A stretch of DNA of 5,092 nucleotides from a bacterium (GTDB lineage: Bacteria; Acidobacteriota; Blastocatellia; Pyrinomonadales; Pyrinomonadaceae), in the NCBI GenBank assembly GCA_029945985.1, contig JAQSDP010000177.1, forward strand, positions 1 to 5,092, written 5' to 3'. Both the position numbers and the translations under genes were made by a program. The notes beneath the pieces were generated by a model. The model did not search any database and was not told the origin of the DNA. It was given only the letters and a program-made list of their open reading frames with translations. Of the stretch, positions 1-4,356 are shown piece by piece (within the stretch, counting starts at the first letter, position 1; each line of letters opens with the position of its first letter).

Positions 1-237
1 ATTCGCGGGCTCAGCGGTAGGCGGTTGGGACGGTGAGATACCTTTTGGAATTTGCGGCTCAGGTGGTGCGAACAAGTCTGAAAGACTCGGGCTCTTGGCG
101 ATATCGTAGATGCCGAAAGATATCTTTGTCCCCTCATCCGCGGACGTCGATAGGCGGTTTGTCGTCGGGTTCGCTCCGGGCGAGCAGGCGGTGAAGAAGA
201 CACACGAGTAACACACGATCAGCATCGTTAATCTCAT
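1..237 (-). CDS. Small lipoprotein of unknown function, partial (C-terminus beyond left edge)
   Basis: Reading the minus strand from ATG at 237 gives 79 open codons down to base 1 with no stop, so the gene continues outside the window. The protein opens MRLTMLIVCYSCVFFTAC: a basic residue, a hydrophobic stretch, then a lipobox-like FTAC with Cys18 as the likely lipidated residue. The position -3 residue is Phe rather than the usual Leu. After the Cys, the visible part is polar and rich in Pro, Ser and Thr (for example PPEPQIPKG and PSQPPTAEP), like a flexible linker leading to a domain that is not visible. A strong GGAGG lies 9 bases before the ATG, which decides the start over the in-frame Met5. 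It follows the DUF4349 gene by 59 bases. I do not recognise a family; export and lipidation are inferred from the signal sequence only. Confidence 0.72.
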   Translation of the reverse strand, partial: MRLTMLIVCYSCVFFTACSPGANPTTNRLSTSADEGTKISFGIYDIAKSPSLSDLFAPPEPQIPKGISPSQPPTAEPAN

Positions 238-238
238 A

Positions 239-280
239 CTTTTGTTCCTCCGATGTGGTTAGACACCGCAGGAACAAAAG
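239..280 (-). repeat. Perfect 11-base inverted repeat that can hide the lipoprotein ribosome site
   Basis: CTTTTGTTCCT at 239-249 is the exact reverse complement of AGGAACAAAAG at 270-280, with 20 bases between. In the minus-strand RNA the 3' arm contains most of the Shine-Dalgarno sequence and ends next to the AUG at 237. Two further pairs (251 with 268, 252 with 267) can extend the stem inward past a mismatch. No U-tract follows on either strand, so it is not an ordinary intrinsic terminator. It looks like a translation-controlling stem, but this is inference from base pairing only. Confidence 0.5.
247..251 (-). promoter_or_regulatory. Ribosome binding site of the left-edge lipoprotein
   Basis: The minus strand reads GGAGG, followed by 9 bases and then ATG at 237. 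The site is notable because its 3' AGG is part of the 11-base arm of an inverted repeat (239-249 with 270-280), so it can be buried in an RNA stem that ends one base before the start codon. Confidence 0.75.
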
Positions 281-290
281 GGTTCCCGCG
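267..290 (-). repeat. GC-rich hairpin directly after the DUF4349 stop, competing with the 239-280 stem
   Basis: In the minus-strand RNA, bases 290-282 (CGCGGGAAC) pair with 275-267 (GUUCCUGCG) over nine pairs, one of them G-U, around a six-base CCUUUU loop. It starts 6 bases after the DUF4349 stop codon. It uses the whole upstream arm of the 239-280 repeat in its stem or loop, so the two structures cannot form together. It is made first during transcription and would leave the downstream ribosome site open. There is no following U-run, so a terminator role is unlikely. Confidence 0.5.
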
Positions 291-296
291 AAACGA

Positions 297-1313
297 TCAA
301 TCGTGATCGATCTCGTCTTTCGCGATCTCCGCGACGGACATCGGCCGACGCTGCTTTCGCCAGAAATGGCGGACGACCAGAAAGCCGGGAAGTCCGATCA
401 CGAGAGCGAACGGCAACGCACCCACCACGAATGTAACGAGGCCAAGAATGAATCCGAGAGCAACGTCGAGGCCGGCTCCGAACGATTCGCCCAGGCGAGA
501 ATTGAAGTTTGACGAGCTTGCTGAGATCGCCGCGGGCGTTTGGAGTTTGACCTTGATAGTCGAGAGGCTGGCCTGGTTTTCGAGATACCTTTTGCGGCCT
601 TCGACCTTCTCGATCTCGCCGCGGACCTCTGCAAGTTCGCCCTGGACGTATAAAGCGTCCTCGACACTCGAAGCGCGTTTCATAATTTCGAGGTACTGCT
701 GTTCGAGAGCTTTTTGTGCTTTTAACCGTGCTTCGACATCGATGAACTCTTCGGTGACATCTTCGCCCTTGATCGTTTCCATCAGGACTGTGTCGGCCGT
801 GGAGCGCATCTCGTCGAGGGCGGACTGGAAGCGGTCGGCGGGAACGCGAAGCGACATCGTAACGGTGTCGCGTTTCTTGATCTGCAAGTCACTCGTGCTT
901 TGGTTCGATTCGACGACATAGCCGCCTTTTGAGTCGGCGATGCTTGATATCTTTTGCTGAGCTTCTTCGGGGTCGGCCGTTTCGAGTTGGAGATCGGCGT
1001 TGCGGATGACCTTGCGCTCGATATTTACCGGAGCGTCTTGAACAACTTGAGCTTGGGCGAGTGATGTTTTCTGGACGACGTTTTTGACCGTTGTACGGCG
1101 AGAACGGTGTTCCTGTTTTGACGCTACCGTACTAGCGGCGGCATTCGCGTTCATCGAGCTAGGAACTTCGCGGTCGGATACGGCGTCCGTGGCCCCGACG
1201 TCATTCGAACTTACGGGTTTGTTGGCCGTAGCGGCCAAACCGCCTCGATCGCCTCCGCCGCAACCCGAGAAGAGTGCGATCGTGAGGATCGCGGAGAGAG
1301 TGAGATATTTCAT
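297..1313 (-). CDS. DUF4349 domain lipoprotein with C-terminal membrane anchor
   Basis: This 338-residue protein is envelope-anchored and of unknown function. It begins MKYLTLSAILTIALFSGC, a lipoprotein signal with Cys18 after FSG, then a Gly-rich and Ser/Ala-rich linker to about residue 95. The DUF4349 domain follows (about 98-318). It starts IERKVIRNADLQLE, has the GGYVVES stretch near 130-136, then EEFIDVEARLKAQ (188-200). A charged, heptad-like helical region runs from about 190 to 250 (VQGELAEVRGEIEKVEGR), closing with STIKVKL. A hydrophobic stretch at about 284-317 with Pro301 and Pro309 is followed by RKQRR, fitting an inner-membrane segment with its basic end in the cytoplasm. I chose ATG 1313 because AGGAGG lies just before it; an upstream in-frame GTG at 1340 would place that site inside the coding region. 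Its stop is 59 bases from the next lipoprotein. The family call is from recognised motifs; the function is not known. Confidence 0.87.
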   Translation of the reverse strand: MKYLTLSAILTIALFSGCGGGDRGGLAATANKPVSSNDVGATDAVSDREVPSSMNANAAASTVASKQEHRSRRTTVKNVVQKTSLAQAQVVQDAPVNIERKVIRNADLQLETADPEEAQQKISSIADSKGGYVVESNQSTSDLQIKKRDTVTMSLRVPADRFQSALDEMRSTADTVLMETIKGEDVTEEFIDVEARLKAQKALEQQYLEIMKRASSVEDALYVQGELAEVRGEIEKVEGRKRYLENQASLSTIKVKLQTPAAISASSSNFNSRLGESFGAGLDVALGFILGLVTFVVGALPFALVIGLPGFLVVRHFWRKQRRPMSVAEIAKDEIDHD

Positions 1314-1317
1314 GGTT

Positions 1318-1323
1318 CCTCCT
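1318..1323 (-). promoter_or_regulatory. Ribosome binding site deciding the DUF4349 start
   Basis: The minus strand reads AAGGAGGAACC and then ATG at 1313. The AGGAGG core is complete, with a short 4-base spacing to the ATG. It rules against the in-frame GTG at 1340, which would turn this site into codons of a non-hydrophobic extension in front of a normal signal peptide. Confidence 0.75.
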
Positions 1324-1339
1324 TGAAGTTTCCACTTCA
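1324..1339 (-). repeat. Short stem with GNRA-type tetraloop just before the DUF4349 ribosome site
   Basis: The minus-strand RNA reads UGAAGU, GGAA, ACUUCA: a perfect six-pair stem closed by GGAA, which fits the GNRA tetraloop pattern. It abuts the AGGAGG at 1323-1318 without covering it. It may shield the 5' side of the leader or keep the ribosome site single-stranded. A stem this short also arises by chance, so the role is uncertain. Confidence 0.35.
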
Positions 1340-1357
1340 CCGGAAGAACGATTCAGG

Positions 1358-1984
1358 CTACCCGGCCTTGCGTGCTACTTCTTCAAAACTTTCGCCGCGG
1401 AAGAATGCGGCCGTGGCGCGGAACAGACGGCGAATTGCTCGAAATATTTTGGGGAAAAACCAAAAGAAGAAGATCAGGAACACGATCAGCACAATCGCTA
1501 TGACGACTGGAGCAAAAACGGCAAGGAATGTGCCGGTAATCGCGATCGCGTCTTCAACTAGCGAGAGGATCCAGTTTGAGACGGGTTCGGGTGAAAGGTT
1601 GGCTCCGATGCGGGCAGTTGCCTTGGTTCCGTGAGACGCTAATGACAAACCACCGCCGATCAGGGTTGCCGGAATTACGACCTCCGGGCTCATATCCGAA
1701 ACTGCTGCCCACGCAACGATCGCTCCCGCCGGAACGCGGATGAAGGTGTGGACGACATCCCAAACGCTATCGACGTACGGGATCTTGTCGGCAAAGAACT
1801 CAACGATATACAGGCCGCCCGCAATTCCGATGATCCACCAGTTATCGAGTACGTCGAGCCCGCCCGGGAGTTTGACGCTGCCGAATTTCTGCAGCAGGCC
1901 GAGTACCGAAACGGTCGCGTATAGATTGATGCCGCTTGTCCAAGCGGAACCGAGTGCAAGGCTGAGCGTCGAGAACCATTCCAT
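1358..1984 (-). CDS. DUF4126 family integral membrane protein
   Basis: This 208-residue multi-pass membrane protein belongs to a family with no assigned function. Typical DUF4126 signatures are visible: an N-terminal hydrophobic helix carrying SGINLYATV (17-25), then EFFADKIPYVDSVWDVVHT (62-80) leading into IRVPAGA, then HGTKATAR (118-125) and SNWILSLVED (136-145). Hydrophobic segments lie at about 4-31, 49-64, 83-116 and 147-177. The last is exceptionally rich in Phe, Ile and Val and is followed by a basic amphipathic tail (KIFRAIRRLFR). The conserved polar residues Glu62, Asp66, Lys67, Asp72, Asp76, His79, Arg83 and His118 lie near the membrane and are the natural candidates for an active or transport site; that is inference. 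ATG 1984 is preceded by GGAGG with 7-base spacing. It lies 77 bases after the regulator and 44 bases before DUF4349, and probably shares a transcript with the latter. Confidence 0.88.
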   Translation of the reverse strand: MEWFSTLSLALGSAWTSGINLYATVSVLGLLQKFGSVKLPGGLDVLDNWWIIGIAGGLYIVEFFADKIPYVDSVWDVVHTFIRVPAGAIVAWAAVSDMSPEVVIPATLIGGGLSLASHGTKATARIGANLSPEPVSNWILSLVEDAIAITGTFLAVFAPVVIAIVLIVFLIFFFWFFPKIFRAIRRLFRATAAFFRGESFEEVARKAG

Positions 1985-1991
1985 TGGCGAA

Positions 1992-1996
1992 CCTCC
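1992..1996 (-). promoter_or_regulatory. Ribosome binding site of the DUF4126 gene
   Basis: The minus strand reads GGAGG followed by 7 bases and then ATG at 1984. It is a standard strong site and lies immediately downstream of the nested inverted repeat at 2001-2052. Confidence 0.75.
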
Positions 1997-2000
1997 GTTT

Positions 2001-2052
2001 AGAGTTCAAACTTTAGTTCGGTTCCGAAGGTAAGACAAGCTAAAGCAACTCT
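2001..2052 (-). repeat. Nested inverted repeats in the regulator-DUF4126 gap
   Basis: Two pairs of six-base arms are nested: AGAGTT at 2001-2006 with AACTCT at 2047-2052, and CTTTAG at 2011-2016 with CTAAAG at 2040-2045. Inside them is a third repeat, TTCGG-TT-CCGAA at 2017-2028. Together they fill most of the 77-base gap between the regulator stop and the DUF4126 start. There is no U-run after the structure in the direction of transcription, so a standard terminator is unlikely. It could be an RNA leader structure, a processing site or a set of protein-binding half-sites. Confidence 0.4.
2010..2038 (-). promoter_or_regulatory. Possible housekeeping-type promoter for DUF4126-DUF4349-lipoprotein
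   Basis: On the minus strand TTGTCT (2038-2033) and TAAAGT (2015-2010) are separated by exactly 17 bases, each matching four of six positions of the -35 and -10 consensus. Transcription would start a few bases downstream, about 20 bases before the DUF4126 start codon. The TTCGG-TT-CCGAA repeat lies inside the spacer, where a repressor could act. Four-of-six matches are common by chance, so this is a weak prediction. Confidence 0.25.
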
Positions 2053-2061
2053 GAACCTCTT

Positions 2062-3423
2062 TTACGATTCTTCCTCTTCTCCAGTTCCGTCGCCGTCCTT
2101 CTTGAAGCCGAATTTTTCGAGGCGATATTGGAGTGTTCGGAAGGTCAGGCCGAGGAGCTTGGCGGACTTAGTGATGTTGTTGTCGGTCCGGTCCATCGCC
2201 TGCATTATGAGGCTGCGTTCTACGTCTTCGAAGTTCACTCCTTCCGCGGGCAGGCGGAAATTGGTGATGTCGCCGCCGACCGCTGTGGGCCTCGCGCCCT
2301 GCAGCATTTCGGGTGGCAGATCGTCCACGGTGATGGTGTCGTTCTCGCTGAGCAGGATCGCGCGTTCGATGGCCGATTCAAGTTGCCGGACGTTGCCGGG
2401 ATAGTGGTAATCGTTGATCAGCTTCTTCGCATTTGGCTCGATCTTGATCTCGCGAGCGGTTCCGCGGGTGTGCTTCTTGACGAAGTAGTCGATCAGAACC
2501 GGCAGATCCGTAGTGCGTTCGCGAAGGGGTGGGATCTCGATAGAAAGTACGTTTAGGCGATAGTAAAGATCCTCGCGGAAACGCTTTTCTTCGGTCATCT
2601 TCAGCAGGTCGCGATTGGTCGCCGCGAGTACACGGACGTCGATGGGGATCTCCTTAATTCCGCCGACCCGTCGGATCTCTTTTTCCTGCAACGCGCGCAG
2701 CAGCTTCGCCTGAAGTGCGATATCAAGCTCGCCGATCTCGTCCAGAAACAGCGTTCCGCCGTCGGCTATTTCGAACAGCCCTTTCTTCTCGCCTACCGCT
2801 CCGGTGAACGACCCTTTCTCGTGACCGAACAGTTCGGATTCGAGCAGATTCTCGTTGATCGCCGCACAGTTCACCGCCTGGAACGTGTTGCTCGCACGGA
2901 GGGAATTCATGTGGATCGAACGCGCGATCAGTTCTTTACCCGTACCGCTCTCCCCGCGGATCAAGACTGTCGAGTTGGACTTGGCGATCTTTAGGATCAA
3001 CTTCTTGACCTTGTCCATCTCGGGGGAGACGGAAACGATCTCAGTGTCGAGCGCGGAGAGCTTGTTTAGCGAGCGCGATACCGTCTCGAGCAGTTTCGCC
3101 TGATCGTAAGGCTTCTGGAGATAGTCGAATGCGCCGAGCCGCAACGCATCCACCGCCGAATCGACCGAACCATGCGCGGTTAGGAGAATAACGATGATCG
3201 ACTTGTCGAAGTTGGTCAGTTCCTTGAGCAGATCCAGGCCGGACATGCCGGTCATCTTCAGGTCCGTCAGCACGAGGTCGAAACGCCGCGTCTGGACGAA
3301 CTTCATCGCCGCCTCACCGGAACTTGCCGTCGTCACATCGTAGCCTTCGCCTGAAAGGATGGTCTCGAGAATCTCTCGCTGGTTCTTCTCGTCGTCAACG
3401 ACGAGTATGGATTTTCTTGCCAT
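2062..3423 (-). CDS. NtrC-family sigma-54-dependent response regulator
   Basis: This complete 453-residue cytoplasmic transcription activator drives RNA polymerase with sigma-54 after phosphorylation by a sensor kinase. The receiver domain (about 4-120) has acidic Asp10 and Asp11, phospho-acceptor Asp54, Thr82 and Lys104. The AAA+ domain (about 130-370) has Walker A GESGTGKE (157-164), the sigma-54 contact loop GSFTGA (204-209, the usual form being GAFTGA), and Walker B GGTLFLDEI (222-230) with Asp228 and Glu229. It also has the ATNRD sensor region and RFREDLYYRLNV. A C-terminal Fis-type helix-turn-helix follows (about 398-442, with NNITKSAKLLGLTFRTLQYRL), then an acidic tail. Length and domain order are normal. 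The start at 3423 gives the standard receiver N-terminus, but no Shine-Dalgarno sequence precedes it. The likely partner is the histidine kinase two genes upstream. Target genes cannot be read from the sequence; I found no clear -24/-12 promoter in the gaps here. Confidence 0.96.
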   Translation of the reverse strand: MARKSILVVDDEKNQREILETILSGEGYDVTTASSGEAAMKFVQTRRFDLVLTDLKMTGMSGLDLLKELTNFDKSIIVILLTAHGSVDSAVDALRLGAFDYLQKPYDQAKLLETVSRSLNKLSALDTEIVSVSPEMDKVKKLILKIAKSNSTVLIRGESGTGKELIARSIHMNSLRASNTFQAVNCAAINENLLESELFGHEKGSFTGAVGEKKGLFEIADGGTLFLDEIGELDIALQAKLLRALQEKEIRRVGGIKEIPIDVRVLAATNRDLLKMTEEKRFREDLYYRLNVLSIEIPPLRERTTDLPVLIDYFVKKHTRGTAREIKIEPNAKKLINDYHYPGNVRQLESAIERAILLSENDTITVDDLPPEMLQGARPTAVGGDITNFRLPAEGVNFEDVERSLIMQAMDRTDNNITKSAKLLGLTFRTLQYRLEKFGFKKDGDGTGEEEES

Positions 3424-3449
3424 AGATAATAAGATATTACCCCGATAGC

Positions 3450-4340
3450 CTACGTCTTTGCTTCCTTGCTTGAACCTTCCTCTTCTTGCTTAACCTGTTG
3501 CGGGTCTTCCGCTTCCTTTTTGATGCCGGATTTTTCATCAAAGATCGCGTTGATCGCACCTCCGATCAGGATGGAAAGAGCGGTGAGATAGAGCCACAGC
3601 AGGAGAATTATGACTGCTCCGAGCGAGCCGTACGTGGCGGCGTATGAATCGAAGTAGCTGAGGTATAGCCGAAAAGCGGCGGAAACCAGCACCCAGAGGA
3701 TCACTCCGGCCAGTGCCCCGGGAGATATCCATTTCCATTGAAACGCATCGTGATTCGGAGCAAAGTTGTATAGAAGGGCGAAAGCGAGAAGCACCAGAGC
3801 GATCGTCGCGATCCATTCCAGCGCTTCGAGCATGATCGGTGCGTCGATCGGCAGGAGTTGATCGAGGATCTGCGATCCGTAGACGGCAAGTCCGAGAGCG
3901 GTCAGGATGACCAGCCCTACAGCGACCGTTAGAGTAAGGGACGTCAATTTAGCCCGCAACCAAGAACGGGTCTCTTTAAGGTTATAGACCTCGTTGAGAG
4001 TGCCGCGCATATTGTCCACGCCTGCGGAAGCCGACCACAGCGTGATAATTATGCCGAATGTCAGCTTGCCACCGGACGCGCTGGCGGTGACTTCCTCCAT
4101 CGTGTCCTGGACGAGCTGGAATGCCGACCCGGGCATCACCTGAGCAAGCAGTGTGAACAGCTCTTGCTGCAGTTCCAGCTTGCTGCCCAAAACGAGTCCG
4201 AGCAGGGTCATCAGAAACAGGAGCAGCGGAAACAAAGCGAAAGAGAAATAGAACGCTACTTGAGCAGCATTTCCGAGTATGTCGTCGTCGTTTATCTTTT
4301 CGTAAAGGCGCGTGAAGAAATTGCGATAGTCGAAATCCAT
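3450..4340 (-). CDS. YihY/BrkB-family inner-membrane protein
   Basis: This 296-residue multi-pass protein belongs to the YihY/virulence-factor BrkB family (formerly annotated as ribonuclease BN). Its biochemical role is not settled. Six hydrophobic segments lie at about 27-52, 92-110, 133-155, 174-193, 205-227 and 239-265. Family marks include the AAQVAFYFSFALFPLLLF opening segment (25-42), NEVYN (116-120), LLYNFAPN (189-196), ISPGALAGVILW (205-216) and YGSLGAVIILLLW (237-249). The last helix ends GGAINA where the family usually has GAE followed by a hydrophobic residue and NA, so the usual Glu is Ala here. A hydrophilic tail of about 30 residues rich in Glu, Lys and Gln follows. I chose ATG 4340 because GAGG lies 6 bases before it and the protein then starts with the amphipathic MDFDYRNFFTRLYEK. 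The longer frame from 4406 overlaps the kinase by about 50 bases and adds a non-family extension. It sits between the kinase and regulator genes, suggesting co-expression with them. Confidence 0.92.
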   Translation of the reverse strand: MDFDYRNFFTRLYEKINDDDILGNAAQVAFYFSFALFPLLLFLMTLLGLVLGSKLELQQELFTLLAQVMPGSAFQLVQDTMEEVTASASGGKLTFGIIITLWSASAGVDNMRGTLNEVYNLKETRSWLRAKLTSLTLTVAVGLVILTALGLAVYGSQILDQLLPIDAPIMLEALEWIATIALVLLAFALLYNFAPNHDAFQWKWISPGALAGVILWVLVSAAFRLYLSYFDSYAATYGSLGAVIILLLWLYLTALSILIGGAINAIFDEKSGIKKEAEDPQQVKQEEEGSSKEAKT

Positions 4341-4346
4341 TGCGAT

Positions 4347-4350
4347 CCTC
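4347..4350 (-). promoter_or_regulatory. Ribosome binding site deciding the YihY-family start
   Basis: The minus strand reads GAGAGGATCGCA before ATG at 4340, giving GAGG with 6-base spacing. It lies just after the tandem stop codons of the kinase gene, so a ribosome ending there is well placed to restart on the YihY gene. Confidence 0.65.
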
Positions 4351-4356
4351 TCATTA

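Noticed and set aside
75..87. Small inverted repeat AGTCT-GAA-AGACT
   Set aside because: It has only five pairs with a three-base loop and lies inside the lipoprotein coding region; this is expected by chance.
239..290. Intrinsic terminator between DUF4349 and the left-edge lipoprotein
   Set aside because: Both possible hairpins lack a following U-run on either strand, so the standard terminator model does not fit.
448..921. Plus-strand open frame of 157 codons opposite the DUF4349 gene
   Set aside because: It lies wholly antisense to a gene with clear family motifs, has a low-complexity Ser/Arg-rich product and shows no domain; it is a shadow frame.
2044..2056. Possible sigma-54 (-24/-12) promoter before DUF4126, from GG and the TTGCT sequence on the minus strand
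   Set aside because: The GG and GC are separated by 9 bases instead of the required 10, and the -24 part (AGGTTC) does not match TGGCAC.
2128..2556. Plus-strand open frame of 142 codons opposite the response regulator
   Set aside because: It is antisense to the C-terminal third of a complete NtrC-family protein and has no recognisable domain.
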